NCBI GenBank assembly: GCA_001899445.1
Contig: MPOA01000001.1
Coordinates: 84,564-148,563 of the forward strand
DNA from: Candidatus Desulfopertinax cowenii
GTDB taxonomy: Bacteria; Bacillota; Desulfotomaculia; Desulfotomaculales; Desulforudaceae
DNA: 64,000 nucleotides
Direction of reading: 5' to 3'
Part shown: positions 28,955 through 37,823 of the stretch, piece by piece
Numbering within the stretch: position 1 is the first letter of the stretch
Layout: every line of letters starts with the position of its first letter
Position numbers and translations under genes: made by a program
Notes under the pieces: model-generated
Database searches by the model: none
What the model was told of the DNA's origin: nothing
Seen by the model: the letters and a program-made list of their open reading frames with translations, nothing else

Positions 28955-30658
28955 TCAGGAGATGCTTGAGACCGGCCGGGCCGACAATGCTCCGGTCCGA
29001 AACAAACCGCTGCCGGATATAGCCTCCGGAAACTGCAACAGAGCGCCTTCCAAGACCTGGGTCAGGTGTTCCACCGGAATCACCTCCATGCCCTGGTAGC
29101 CGCGGAAGATTTCTTGGTAGTTTTCCGCGGGGATGAACACCCGCTTGGCTCCCGCCTTGGCTGCGGCCTCCACCTTGGCGACGATCCCGCCCACCGGCTT
29201 GATCAAGCCGCGGATGGAAACCTCGCCGGTCATGGCCACTTCGTTGGAAACCGGCACTCGGAAGATCGCCGAGCATAGCGCCGTAGCCACGGCCACTCCG
29301 GCGGAAGACCCGTCGATCGGGGTTCCCCCCGGAAAGTTGACGTGCAGGTTGTAGTCCTCGGGATTGAAACGGCAAACCTCTTTCAGGGCGGTAAGCACGT
29401 TTTCCACCGCGCCGCGGGCCAAGCTTTTGCGGCGCACCACGCGCCCGGCGCCGCCCAGTTCCTCTTCGTCCACCACTCCGGTGACGATCAGCTTGCCGGC
29501 ACCCTTCTTCACCGGCGTGGCCGTGGCCTCGATCTCCAACATCACTCCGGCATTCGGACCGTACACGGCCAGTCCGTTGACCAGCCCGACGGCGGGCACC
29601 GCCGGAATACTCCGCTCGGGCCTGGGCGAGTACTGCCCGCTGTGAATCACCCACTCCACATCCGCCAACGTGATCCGGTCCCGGGACTCGGTAAGCACTA
29701 GGCCGGCCGCCAGCTGCACGATGTTCACCGCCTCGCGGCCGTTTTGCGCGTACTTCTTGATCACCCCGAGCACCCGGTCGTTCAGCTGAAAGTCCATCCG
29801 GGCAGCGGCGTTGGCCGCGATTTGTCCCACCTGGTCGGGAGTCAGCGGCCGGAAGAAGATCTCCATGCAGCGCGAACGCAGGGCGGGCGGGAGCTGGTCG
29901 GGCATGCGGGTGGTAGCGCCCACCAAGCGGAAATCAGCCGGCAGGCCGTTCTGGAACATATCGTGAATGTGCTGGGGCACCTGGTGATCGTCGGGGTTGT
30001 AATAGGAACTTTCCAGGAAGACCTTCCGGTCCTCTAGCACCTTGAGAAGCTTGTTCATCTGCACCGGGTGCAGTTCGCCGATCTCATCGATGAACAGAAT
30101 TCCGCCGTGCGCCTTGGTTACCGCCCCGGGCTTCGGCTGGGGAATGCCCGCCATACCCATGGGGCCAGCACCCTGGTAAATGGGGTCGTGCACGGAGCCG
30201 ATCAACGGGTCGGCGATGCCGCGCTCGTCAAACCGGGCGGTGGTGGCATCGATCTCCACGAACCGGGCTTCCTTTCCGAAAGGGGACTGGGGATTGTTGC
30301 GGGCCGACTCCAGCACCAGGCGTGCCACCGCGGTCTTGCCGATCCCCGGCGGACCATAGATGATCACGTGCTGGGGATTGGGGCCGCAGAGCGCGGCCCG
30401 GAGGGCCTTGACGCCCTCCTCCTGGCCGATAATCTCATCGAAACTGGTCGGCCGGGTCTTCTCGGCCAAGGGCACGGTAAGGGAAATTGAGCGCAGTTTC
30501 CGGAGCTTCTCGATTTCGGAGCGTGAACCCTTTTCCATGGCCACTTTACTGCCCTGCTGGGCCTTCAGCAGGTTCCAAAAGTAAAGACCGATGATCACGC
30601 CGAAGAAGACTTGCAGTAACAAAATCAGGCTGGAGAATCCCGGTCCGAATTCGTCCAA
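28955..30658 (-). CDS. lonB: Sporulation-type Lon-like protease LonB
   Basis: 567 residues. An N-terminal membrane anchor lies at about 9-29 (SLILLLQVFFGVIIGLYFW), an AAA+ domain with GPPGIGKTAVARL near 108 and LFIDEIGELHP, and a Lon protease domain with Ser in DGSSAGVAVATAL and Lys in GGIVAKVEAAAKAGA. There is no N-terminal LON substrate domain, which distinguishes it from lon downstream. In Bacillus LonB works in the forespore. It lies between clpX and lon, the conserved Firmicute order. Confidence 0.94.
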   Translation of the reverse strand: MDEFGPGFSSLILLLQVFFGVIIGLYFWNLLKAQQGSKVAMEKGSRSEIEKLRKLRSISLTVPLAEKTRPTSFDEIIGQEEGVKALRAALCGPNPQHVIIYGPPGIGKTAVARLVLESARNNPQSPFGKEARFVEIDATTARFDERGIADPLIGSVHDPIYQGAGPMGMAGIPQPKPGAVTKAHGGILFIDEIGELHPVQMNKLLKVLEDRKVFLESSYYNPDDHQVPQHIHDMFQNGLPADFRLVGATTRMPDQLPPALRSRCMEIFFRPLTPDQVGQIAANAAARMDFQLNDRVLGVIKKYAQNGREAVNIVQLAAGLVLTESRDRITLADVEWVIHSGQYSPRPERSIPAVPAVGLVNGLAVYGPNAGVMLEIEATATPVKKGAGKLIVTGVVDEEELGGAGRVVRRKSLARGAVENVLTALKEVCRFNPEDYNLHVNFPGGTPIDGSSAGVAVATALCSAIFRVPVSNEVAMTGEVSIRGLIKPVGGIVAKVEAAAKAGAKRVFIPAENYQEIFRGYQGMEVIPVEHLTQVLEGALLQFPEAISGSGLFRTGALSARPVSSIS

Positions 30659-30753
30659 GACATTACCTCCCGCTTCTTGGTTTAATTCTAGTATTACATC
30701 TTGCGAGGGGTTTATAATCGCAAATGCGGCATTCTCTGCCCTTTTCTGGCATG

Positions 30754-30776
30754 AAAAAGCCGCCCTTTCGGGCGGC
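30754..30776 (-). terminator. Rho-independent terminator after clpX
   Basis: On the minus strand the perfect stem GCCGCCC-GAAA-GGGCGGC is followed by TTTTTC. Confidence 0.9.
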
Positions 30777-30799
30777 GCTCCGTTCCGTTAAGGCCCGGA

Positions 30800-32056
30800 T
30801 TACATAACACCTTCTTTAATCTTCTTGTTGCTGCGCTCGATGGTGATGATCATCGGCGATTCGCGTTTGACCACCGTGTCCCTGGAAATGGTGCACTTGG
30901 CCACGTCGCCCCGCGAGGGGATCTCGTACATCACGTTGAGCATGATGTCTTCGAGAATCGCCCGTAACCCGCGAGCGCCGGTGTTGCGCCGGATGGTCTC
31001 ATCCGCGATGGCCTGGAGCGCTTCCTCCTGGAATTCGAGGGTTACGCCGTCAATCTCGAAAAGCTTCTCGTACTGCTTCACCAGGGCGTTGCGCGGCTCG
31101 GTCAGAATCCGAACCAGATCCTCCTGGCTCAGCGGGTCCAGGGTAACGATCACGGGCAGGCGTCCGACAAACTCGGGAATCAAGCCATACCTCAGCAGGT
31201 CCTGGGGCAGGATGTGCCGCAGGATCTCGCCCAGCTTGCGGTCCCGCTTCAAGGTCAGCTCAGCCCCGAAGCCCATCGTCTTCTGGGCCACCCGATTCTG
31301 GATGATCTTGTCGATACCCTCAAAAGCTCCGCCGCAGATGAACAAGATGTTGGTGGTGTCCAGCTGAATGAACTCCTGGTGCGGATGCTTGCGTCCGCCC
31401 TGCGGCGGCACGCTGGCCACCGTTCCCTCCAGGATCTTCAGCAAGGCCTGCTGGACGCCTTCACCGGAAACGTCCCGCGTGATGGACGGGTTCTCCGACT
31501 TGCGCGCGATCTTGTCGACCTCGTCGATGTAGACGATGCCCTTCTCGGCTTTCTCCACGTCGTAGTCGGCGGCCTGGATCAGCTTGAGCAGGATGTTCTC
31601 CACGTCTTCGCCCACGTATCCGGCCTCGGTGAGAGAGGTGGCATCCGCGATGGCGAAGGGCACGTTCAGAAACCGGGCCAGGGTCTGCGCAAGCAACGTC
31701 TTGCCGGAACCAGTCGGTCCCAGCATCACAATGTTGCTCTTCTGCAGCTCGACGTCCTCCAGCTTGCCGCCCAGGTTGATACGCTTGTAATGGTTATAAA
31801 CGGCCACCGACAAAATCTTCTTGGCGTGTTCCTGGCCGATGACGTACTGGTCCAGATAATCTTTGATCTCCACCGGCTTGGGAATGTCGCGCAATTCCAA
31901 ACCGAGGTCTTCGCTGAGTTCCTCCTCGATGATCTCGTTGCAAAGCTCAATGCACTCGTCACAGATATAAACCCCGGGGCCGGCCACCAGCTTCTTGACC
32001 TGGTCCTGAAGTTTACCGCAGAAGGAACACTTTAGCTGACCCTTTTCATTAAACAT
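30800..32056 (-). CDS. clpX: ATP-dependent Clp protease ATPase subunit ClpX
   Basis: 418 residues. An N-terminal C4 zinc-binding domain ([14 protein letters not shown] at residues 10-38), AAA+ Walker [13 protein letters not shown] near 112, Walker [11 protein letters not shown] and the sensor/IGF-loop region for ClpP docking are all present. ClpX unfolds tagged substrates and feeds them to ClpP. It begins 15 bases after clpP and downstream of tig, the standard tig-clpP-clpX order. Confidence 0.97.
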   Translation of the reverse strand: MFNEKGQLKCSFCGKLQDQVKKLVAGPGVYICDECIELCNEIIEEELSEDLGLELRDIPKPVEIKDYLDQYVIGQEHAKKILSVAVYNHYKRINLGGKLEDVELQKSNIVMLGPTGSGKTLLAQTLARFLNVPFAIADATSLTEAGYVGEDVENILLKLIQAADYDVEKAEKGIVYIDEVDKIARKSENPSITRDVSGEGVQQALLKILEGTVASVPPQGGRKHPHQEFIQLDTTNILFICGGAFEGIDKIIQNRVAQKTMGFGAELTLKRDRKLGEILRHILPQDLLRYGLIPEFVGRLPVIVTLDPLSQEDLVRILTEPRNALVKQYEKLFEIDGVTLEFQEEALQAIADETIRRNTGARGLRAILEDIMLNVMYEIPSRGDVAKCTISRDTVVKRESPMIITIERSNKKIKEGVM

Positions 32057-32071
32057 ATAATAACACCTCTT

Positions 32072-32668
32072 CTACTTGGCCTTCTTGCGGACCGTGATTA
32101 CCTCATCAATTATACCATATTCCCGAGCCTGTTCTGCGGACATGAAGAAATCACGTTCCGTGTCTCGTTCGATCTTTTCGATGGGCTGGCCGGTGTGCTT
32201 GGACAACAATTCGTTTATCACTTGCCTGGTTCTCAAAATCTCCCGGGCGTGGATATCAATCTCGGTGGCCTGCCCCTGCACCCCGCCAAGCGGCTGGTGG
32301 ATCAGAATCCGGGCGTAAGGAAGCGCGTACCGCTTTCCGGGCATGCCGGCCGCCAGTAGAAACGCGCCCATGCTGGACGCCTGGCCCAAGCAGATGGTCG
32401 ATACGCCCGGCCGGATGTACTGCATGGTGTCGTAAATGGCCATGCCCGCGGTCACCTGGCCACCGGGAGAGTTGATGTATAGGTGAATGTCCTTGTCCGG
32501 GTCCTCCGCTTCAAGAAACAGGAGCTGAGCAATGACCAGGTTTGCCAAGTGGTCCTCGATCGCCCCGCCGATGAACACGATCCGATCCTTGAGCAGGCGG
32601 GAATATATATCGTAGGCCCTTTCCCCCCGGGCAGTTTGCTCAACTACGATCGGTACCAGAATACTCAT
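32072..32668 (-). CDS. clpP: ATP-dependent Clp protease proteolytic subunit ClpP
   Basis: 198 residues. Catalytic Ser lies in [14 protein letters not shown] near 97 and His in [10 protein letters not shown] near 122; the Asp is in the [10 protein letters not shown] region near 171. The N-terminal pore loops ([20 protein letters not shown]) are typical. Fourteen copies form the chamber served by ClpX. GGAGG upstream supports the start. No frame damage was seen. Confidence 0.97.
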   Translation of the reverse strand: MSILVPIVVEQTARGERAYDIYSRLLKDRIVFIGGAIEDHLANLVIAQLLFLEAEDPDKDIHLYINSPGGQVTAGMAIYDTMQYIRPGVSTICLGQASSMGAFLLAAGMPGKRYALPYARILIHQPLGGVQGQATEIDIHAREILRTRQVINELLSKHTGQPIEKIERDTERDFFMSAEQAREYGIIDEVITVRKKAK

Positions 32669-32733
32669 TGCAAGCCCTCCTCCAAGACTATGTTAAACGA
32701 AATATGTCCATTTACATCCAAATGAGGAAAACT

Positions 32734-34068
32734 TTATTCGCCCTGTTCTTCGGCCTCAGGCGTATCTTTTCCCGTTTTTTCTACTGTTTCGGCATTGCTG
32801 ACTAATAGGTCGACCGCCTTGTCGCGGCGAATGACCGCCCGGACCGACTCCAGGCCGTCGTTCTGCTCCAGAATCTCACGCAACCGCGCGGGTTCCAGAC
32901 GGTAAAACGCAGCCATTTTTTCCAGCTCAGCCTCGACCTCCTCCTCGCTGACCTCCACTCCCTCGACCTCGGCGATACGGTCGATGACCAGTTCCTTTCT
33001 CAAGTCCTCCTCCGCCCGGGGATACATTTCGGCCCGCAGCGATTCCTCGGTCCGGTTGGTGAGGCGCAAGAATTCCTCTTTGCTCATACCCTGCTGGGCT
33101 ACCGGGCGCATGACCTCCTCCACCATCGCGTCCAGCCGGGTTTTGATCATACTCTCCGGAATCTCGACCTGGGCGTTGGCCACCGCCTGTTGGATCAGCG
33201 CATTGCGTAGGTCGCTTTCCGCTTTCTTTTCCGCAGCTTCCAGTAGTTTATTCCTGGTTTCTTCCCGCAATGCCTGCAGGGAATCATGCTCACTGACGTC
33301 CTTGGCGAACTCGTCGTCCAGCGGCACCAATTCCTTGCGCCGGATCGCCTTTAAGGTGACCTTGATCAGGGCCTCCTTGCCGGCGATCTCCTTTTTCGGG
33401 AAATCCTCGGGAATGGTAAGCGGGATTTCGCGGGTTTCACCAACGGTTAACCCCACCAGCTTTTCGTCAAAATCCCGGGCCACGAAGCCCTTGCCCACTT
33501 CTACCGACCGGTCGGTGCCCGAACCGCCCTCAAACGGTTCCCCTTCGATGGTGCCTTCGTAGTCAATGGTAATGATGTCGCCCATCTGCACGGCGCCGTC
33601 ATCGATGGTCACCAGCTTGGCGTAGCGGTTGCGGAGGTTTTCCAGCTCCCGGTCGACGTCCGCTTCGCTGACCTCGACCACTCCTTTTTCAACCTTGAGA
33701 CCCCGGTAATCCCCCAGGGTCACCTCCGGTTTCACGTCCACCTTGGCTTTGAAGATAACCGGCTTCCCCTCCTCCAGCTGCACCACGTCCACTTCGGGCT
33801 GAGAAACCGGCTGGATACCGGTGTCCTTGACGGCTTCCAAGTAAGCTTCCGGAATCAGTCTTTCCAGTGCGTCCTCGTACAAGAGCTGTTTACCGTAATA
33901 GTTTTCGAAAACCTTGCGCGGCGCTTTGCCGGGGCGGAAACCGGGGATGCTAGCCTTCTTGACCAACCGGCGGTAAGCCTGGTCCATAACCCGGCTCAAC
34001 CGCTCCGGTTCCAGTTCTACTTCGAGTTCTACTCTGTTGGTGTCGATTTTCTCAGCCGTTGCCTTCAT
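32734..34068 (-). CDS. tig: Trigger factor (ribosome-associated chaperone)
   Basis: 444 residues from ATG 34068 (MKATAEKIDTNRVELEVEL). A TTG nine bases earlier lies nearer the SD AGGAGG, so the start is slightly uncertain. The N-terminal ribosome-binding signature GFRPGKAPRKVFENYYG is followed by the FKBP-type prolyl isomerase domain (QMGDIITIDYEGTIEGEPFEGG) and a helical C-terminal cradle. It binds nascent chains at the ribosome exit. It heads the tig-clpP-clpX group. Confidence 0.95.
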   Translation of the reverse strand: MKATAEKIDTNRVELEVELEPERLSRVMDQAYRRLVKKASIPGFRPGKAPRKVFENYYGKQLLYEDALERLIPEAYLEAVKDTGIQPVSQPEVDVVQLEEGKPVIFKAKVDVKPEVTLGDYRGLKVEKGVVEVSEADVDRELENLRNRYAKLVTIDDGAVQMGDIITIDYEGTIEGEPFEGGSGTDRSVEVGKGFVARDFDEKLVGLTVGETREIPLTIPEDFPKKEIAGKEALIKVTLKAIRRKELVPLDDEFAKDVSEHDSLQALREETRNKLLEAAEKKAESDLRNALIQQAVANAQVEIPESMIKTRLDAMVEEVMRPVAQQGMSKEEFLRLTNRTEESLRAEMYPRAEEDLRKELVIDRIAEVEGVEVSEEEVEAELEKMAAFYRLEPARLREILEQNDGLESVRAVIRRDKAVDLLVSNAETVEKTGKDTPEAEEQGE

Positions 34069-34324
34069 TATAGCCAAACTTCCTCCTAAAGAAATATATT
34101 TACAAGCTTTTACCACCTGCATGCCACTCCATACTAAAATATACTATAACTCAGGCAAAAGTAAAGTTTACATCGGCGCGCACCAGGCAGAAAAAACGCC
34201 AGGGGTAAATTCCCTGACCTTGGTAGGTAAAAGCAATAGGCTTTGGGGAAAAGCAAAACAAAGGAATTGCCCTGTCGGCCGGCGAAACTAAAGACTGAAC
34301 AAGACAACTAGGTGGTGTCTGAAC

Positions 34325-35179
34325 TTGGAATTTGGTGCAGGAGAACTAGTGATCTTTCTCGACCACCAGGAACGGAGTTACCTGCAGCGCCTGCACCCGG
34401 AAGGCAGGCTGCAGACCCACCACGGATACGTTCCCCACGCCGAAGTAATCGGGCGCGAACCGGGGGTGGCGCTAATCACCTCCAAGGGCAAGGAGCTGTT
34501 TGTCTTCCGGCCGACCCTGGTTGATTTCACTATGAACATGCCCCGCAAAAGCGGGATCATCTACCCCAAGGATACGGCCTATATCCTCCTGTGGGCCGAC
34601 GTCCGCCCCGGCAGCCGGGTGGTCGCCGGTGGAGTAGGTAGCGGCGCGCTGCTGCTGGCTCTGGCCCGCCAGGTGGGGCCATCCGGATTTGTCTGGGGCT
34701 ACGACGTGCGGCAGGACATGCTCGACTTCGCCGCCAGAAACCTGCGGGAGTTCCTGGGCGAAACCGGTAACCTCGCGCTCAGTCTCAGGGACGTTTACGA
34801 AAGGATCGACGAACGGCAGGTGGACAGCGTGATCCTGGACGTTCCCGAACCCTGGCGTGCCGTGGACCAGGCTGCCCTTGCCCTGCGGCCGGGCGGCGTT
34901 TTCGTGGCCTACGTCCCCACCATCAGGCAGGCGGAAAGCCTGACCGCCGCCCTCAGGGGTTCGAACCGTTTCGGCCTGGTGGAAACGGTGGAGATCCTGG
35001 TGCGCAACTGGCACATCCGTAACCGGAGCGTCCGGCCCAACCACCGGATGGTGGGGCACACCGGTTTTCTCACCATCGCCCGCCAGATCATACGGCCGGA
35101 AGGTCAAGCCCCAACAGAAGCTCTGGAAACGGACCCGGAATCGGTCACGGAGACCAGTCCGCCCAACGATCAAATTTAG
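34325..35179 (+). CDS. trmI: tRNA (adenine-N1)-methyltransferase, TrmI type
   Basis: 284 residues from TTG 34325 with AGGTGGTG upstream. The N-terminal beta domain and IIYPKDTAYILLWADV precede the SAM-binding motif GGVGSGALLLALARQV near 101 and DVRQDMLDFA. These match TrmI, which makes m1A58 in the T-loop of tRNA. The C-terminus ends in an acidic, low-complexity tail (PTEALETDPESVTE). It is divergent from tig, and tRNA genes follow on the opposite strand. Confidence 0.88.
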   Translation: MEFGAGELVIFLDHQERSYLQRLHPEGRLQTHHGYVPHAEVIGREPGVALITSKGKELFVFRPTLVDFTMNMPRKSGIIYPKDTAYILLWADVRPGSRVVAGGVGSGALLLALARQVGPSGFVWGYDVRQDMLDFAARNLREFLGETGNLALSLRDVYERIDERQVDSVILDVPEPWRAVDQAALALRPGGVFVAYVPTIRQAESLTAALRGSNRFGLVETVEILVRNWHIRNRSVRPNHRMVGHTGFLTIARQIIRPEGQAPTEALETDPESVTETSPPNDQI

Positions 35180-35243
35180 CGAGCGGGGACGTTTTATTAG
35201 TAGAATCAAATGCGTAAAATGTAAAATGGCTGTAAACCAGCAA

Positions 35244-35271
35244 ATAGAAAAGGTTCCCATCCCGGGAACCT
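35244..35271 (-). terminator. Terminator of the His-Gln-Lys tRNA cluster
   Basis: On the minus strand AGGTTCCC-GGGAT-GGGAACCT is followed by TTTCTATTT, 12 bases after tRNA-Lys. Confidence 0.8.
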
Positions 35272-35282
35272 TGATTTCTTAA

Positions 35283-35358
35283 TGGTGAGCCATGCTGGAC
35301 TCGAACCAGCGACACCCTGATTAAAAGTCAGGTGCTCTACCAACTGAGCTAATGGCTC
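35283..35358 (-). tRNA. tRNA-Lys (anticodon TTT)
   Basis: 76 bases with a 7-bp acceptor stem GAGCCAT/ATGGCTC, T8, TTCGAGT T-loop, anticodon loop CTTTTAA and encoded CCA. It is last of a three-tRNA unit. Confidence 0.97.
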
Positions 35359-35417
35359 ACGTTAAAAAGTGGGTGCGAGAAAACATTCGCGCTTTTTCAC
35401 TTCTTATTTGACTGGTT

Positions 35418-35493
35418 TGGCTGGGGCGGCTGGATTCGAACCAACGAATGGCGGATCCAAAGTCCGCTGCCTTACCAGCTTGGCTACGCCCCA
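35418..35493 (-). tRNA. tRNA-Gln (anticodon TTG)
   Basis: 76 bases, acceptor TGGGGCG/CGCCCCA with discriminator G and encoded CCA. The anticodon stem GCGGA/TCCGC encloses CTTTGGA. Middle gene of the cluster. Confidence 0.97.
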
Positions 35494-35498
35494 ACACT

Positions 35499-35576
35499 TG
35501 GGGTGGGCGATGGGCTTCGAACCCACGACCTCCAGATCCACAGTCTGGCGCTCTGACCGGCTGAGCTACGCCCACC
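35499..35576 (-). tRNA. tRNA-His (anticodon GTG)
   Basis: 78 bases counting the encoded G-1 that faces C73, the hallmark of tRNA-His. Acceptor GTGGGCG/CGCCCAC, anticodon loop CTGTGGA, encoded CCA. First gene of the cluster. Confidence 0.97.
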
Positions 35577-35606
35577 ACGCGCGGGTCTGCAACATCCGCA
35601 AGCCTT

Positions 35607-35635
35607 AGTATAACAAAACGCCCATTGTTCGTCAA
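35607..35635 (-). promoter_or_regulatory. Promoter of the tRNA His-Gln-Lys cluster
   Basis: Minus-strand TTGACG (35630-35635) and TATACT (35607-35612), 17-base spacing, about 30 bases before tRNA-His. Confidence 0.85.
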
Positions 35636-35661
35636 TGCAAACAGGCAGGCAATTAGATTCA

Positions 35662-35690
35662 TTGACAGGCCGGCCTATCCGTGCTACGAT
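35662..35690 (+). promoter_or_regulatory. Promoter of tRNA-Leu
   Basis: TTGACA (35662-35667) and TACGAT (35685-35690), 17-base spacing. It is divergent from the His-Gln-Lys promoter, with the two -35 boxes only 26 bases apart. Confidence 0.85.
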
Positions 35691-35723
35691 AATTCCCGCG
35701 GATGTGCCTTATAGACGGGATAT

Positions 35724-35807
35724 GCGGGCGTGGCGGAATGGCAGACGCGCCAGACTTAGGATCTGGTGGGGTCACCCGTGGAGGTTCAAGTCCTCTCGCC
35801 CGCACCA
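35724..35807 (+). tRNA. tRNA-Leu (anticodon TAG)
   Basis: 84 bases with the long variable arm of a class II tRNA (GGGGTCACCCGT). Acceptor GCGGGCG/CGCCCGC, discriminator A, encoded CCA; anticodon loop CTTAGGA. Confidence 0.97.
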
Positions 35808-35967
35808 GGCTAAGGTTGGCAGAGGCCTCGGGGTAACCCGGACCCTTTAGTTTTGTATCAGTGTATTTCGGCTTCTAGGGCACGCATGACCGGACTCCAG
35901 GTGGAATCGTTAACCATGCTGCTTTTCGAGTAAGACGCATTGGGTCAGATCAAGGGGCCTGTAGAGA

Positions 35968-36210
35968 TTATTCTTGTCTGTAAGCTTTGAGTATCTCCCG
36001 ACCCAAAGTAGCGCATCTGCCCCCGGAACCTGCCACATCATGCCAGTACACAAGGATATCTTCGACGCCCTCAAAACCATCATCCCTCGCCTTTTGGGCT
36101 TCATTCCATTGCCACCGGGGCCGAAAACTATCGGCCAACTCTGCTGTGCCCAGCTTTCGGATCCCCGGATAGCATCTCGAATCATATCGGTTGTTCTCAT
36201 ATATCATCAC
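35968..36210 (-). CDS. Orphan short reading frame, possible gene remnant
   Basis: 80 residues with natural-looking composition (FRPRWQWNEAQKARDDGFEGVEDILVYWHDVAG), but no SD precedes the start at 36210 and no family was recognised. It lies alone between tRNA-Leu and tRNA-Arg. It may be the tail of a decayed gene. An overlapping frame on the opposite strand is less protein-like. The rest of 35808-36315 holds nothing I can identify. Confidence 0.3.
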   Translation of the reverse strand: MMIYENNRYDSRCYPGIRKLGTAELADSFRPRWQWNEAQKARDDGFEGVEDILVYWHDVAGSGGRCATLGREILKAYRQE

Positions 36211-36315
36211 GCCCTATGGCCCACTTTAGAAAAACGCGAATTCTTTACGCCTTATTGTTTAACTCCCAAAAGTAAAAAAGGAACGTGACCCACGCTCCTG
36301 TCGGTGTTTCCTAAC

Positions 36316-36391
36316 TGGCGTCCCAGGAGGGATTCGAACCCCCGGCCCACGGCTTAGAAGGCCGTTGCTCTATCCGCTGAGCTACTGGGAC
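36316..36391 (-). tRNA. tRNA-Arg (anticodon TCT)
   Basis: 76 bases, acceptor GTCCCAG/CTGGGAC, discriminator G, encoded CCA; anticodon loop CTTCTAA. Confidence 0.97.
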
Positions 36392-36420
36392 AACTCTTTG
36401 GATTATTATACAACATGGTT

Positions 36421-36449
36421 ATTATACAACGTTATTTCCACGCATTCAA
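36421..36449 (-). promoter_or_regulatory. Promoter of tRNA-Arg(TCT)
   Basis: Minus-strand TTGAAT (36444-36449) and TATAAT (36421-36426), 17-base spacing. A second copy of GTTGTATAAT lies 16 bases downstream (36405-36410 holds its TATAAT), without a matching -35 box. Confidence 0.8.
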
Positions 36450-36800
36450 GATTAGCCTGCCTTCAGCGCGGTTCAGCAATAATTCTCTAAAAATTCAAAG
36501 TTATTAGAAGGTATTGATAAATACACGTCGAAAGTGATAGATAGAGTTATTGGCGAGGTCCCCGGGTTGGTTGCTCCGTTGAAGCCAAGGCTCATCCCGG
36601 GCCGCGCTGCCAGTCAATCGTCACAGCCCCAGGCAAAGATGTCGCAAAGATGTCGTCATACATGGCACTTTGCCGCCGTAATTATCAATTAAGACTGTCC
36701 AGCATTCTGGCAACGTCCTTCACCGACGCGCAGTCGGCCTAAGAGGCTAGGACAGATACGGACACCACCCTCTGCGCTTTTCCGGTTTCTATTTCCAAGT
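36450..36800. other. Non-coding stretch with a short tandem repeat
   Basis: No credible gene. It includes a perfect tandem pair of the 11-mer GCAAAGATGTC near 36635-36656 and some short stem-forming sequences. A minus-strand fragment near 36690-36750 (SVKDVARMLDSLN, then stop) could be a decayed coding end, but this is weak. Confidence 0.3.
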
Positions 36801-36817
36801 GAGAGGAGGGTATGCTG

Positions 36818-37009
36818 ATGTCCGCAAACTACAAAGAGATAATTGACAACAACGTGGCCGACATGATCCGTAGGTACTCACCCCAGAAAGCCGAGCCCGC
36901 CTCCGCCCAAACAGCCGCACCACCGGCAGCCAAACCCGCAGACTCACCAGCCGTCGGTGCAGCCAAAGAATCATTCTTTACTCGTTTGTGGAAATCCATT
37001 TTCAAGTGA
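36818..37009 (+). CDS. Small hypothetical protein
   Basis: 63 residues. Of two nearby ATGs, 36818 is chosen because GGAGGG lies 7 bases upstream, while 36812 abuts it. An N-terminal helix (YKEIIDNNVADMIRRY) is followed by an Ala/Pro-rich linker of about 30 residues and a short amphipathic aromatic-basic C-terminus (ESFFTRLWKSIFK), which looks suited to membrane-surface or protein docking. A terminator follows 30 bases downstream. Family not recognised. Confidence 0.65.
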   Translation: MSANYKEIIDNNVADMIRRYSPQKAEPASAQTAAPPAAKPADSPAVGAAKESFFTRLWKSIFK

Positions 37010-37038
37010 AAAACGGTGGCCCCCCTCAAAAATTTCGA

Positions 37039-37063
37039 AACCGCCCAATTCGGGCGGTTCTAC
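37039..37063 (+). terminator. Terminator after the 63-residue small protein
   Basis: AACCGCCC-AATTC-GGGCGGTT followed by CTACTTT. Confidence 0.65.
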
Positions 37064-37080
37064 TTTCCATTACTGAATTA

Positions 37081-37154
37081 TGGAGCGGGTGATGGGAATC
37101 GAACCCACGTACCCGGCTTGGAAGGCCGGTGCTCTACCATTGAGCTACACCCGC
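37081..37154 (-). tRNA. tRNA-Gly (anticodon TCC)
   Basis: 74 bases, acceptor GCGGGTG/CACCCGC, discriminator T, encoded CCA; anticodon loop CTTCCAA. Confidence 0.97.
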
Positions 37155-37178
37155 GCATGCACAACGCATGCACAAAAT

Positions 37179-37207
37179 ATTATACCCTAAGCCCCGGCCC
37201 ACGTCAA
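37179..37207 (-). promoter_or_regulatory. Promoter of tRNA-Gly
   Basis: Minus-strand TTGACG (37202-37207) and TATAAT (37179-37184), 17-base spacing, starting just after the rdgB stop. Confidence 0.85.
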
Positions 37208-37213
37208 AGTGTT

Positions 37214-37813
37214 TTAGCAGCCGAGCATTTTAGCCACCAGTTTCTGCACCGCCATCAACGCCCGCCCGCGGTGGCTGATCCGGTTCTTGGTATCCAGATC
37301 CAGTTCCGCAAAGGTCCGGTCGAATTCCGGTACGTAGAACAGCGGATCATAACCGAACCCCCCGGTTCCCCGCGGCTCGTAACCGATGAATCCTTCGCAG
37401 ACCCCTTCGGCGACCCGTTCCATTCCGCCTGGAGTCACCAGGGCAATCACGCAGCGGAAACGGGCGCTCCGCTGCTCCCATGGCACCCCTTCCAAGAGAC
37501 GCAGTAGTTTCTGGTTATTGCGGGCGTCGTCCCGCGGTTCCCCCGCAAACCGGGCCGAGTGCACCCCCGGCGCCCCGTTCAGAGCGTCCACTTCCAACCC
37601 TGAGTCATCAGCCATAACCAACTGGCCGGTGCGCGCCGCCACCGCCCGGGCCTTGGCCAGGGCGTTTTCCACGAAGGTATCACCGTCCTCGGGGATCTCG
37701 GGGATCTCGGGAAAGGCCGCCAGTGAAACCACCTCGATCCCCAACGGTGCAAGCAGCGCCGCGATCTCCTTTACCTTACCCTCGTTTCTGGTCGCCAGGA
37801 CCAACTGGGCCAT
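37214..37813 (-). CDS. rdgB: Non-canonical purine NTP pyrophosphatase (RdgB/HAM1)
   Basis: 199 residues from ATG 37813 (MAQLVLATRNEGKVKEI); a start 7 codons earlier would overlap rph and lacks an SD. The motif MADDSGLEVDALNGAPGVHSARFAG is diagnostic. The enzyme hydrolyses ITP, dITP and XTP to keep deaminated purines out of nucleic acids. It lies 10 bases after rph; rph-rdgB pairing is widespread. Confidence 0.95.
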   Translation of the reverse strand: MAQLVLATRNEGKVKEIAALLAPLGIEVVSLAAFPEIPEIPEDGDTFVENALAKARAVAARTGQLVMADDSGLEVDALNGAPGVHSARFAGEPRDDARNNQKLLRLLEGVPWEQRSARFRCVIALVTPGGMERVAEGVCEGFIGYEPRGTGGFGYDPLFYVPEFDRTFAELDLDTKNRISHRGRALMAVQKLVAKMLGC

Positions 37814-37823
37814 CTTCTCACCC

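Noticed and set aside
34472..35260. A 262-codon minus-strand frame opposite trmI
   Set aside because: TrmI has clear SAM-binding and family motifs; the antisense frame has none.
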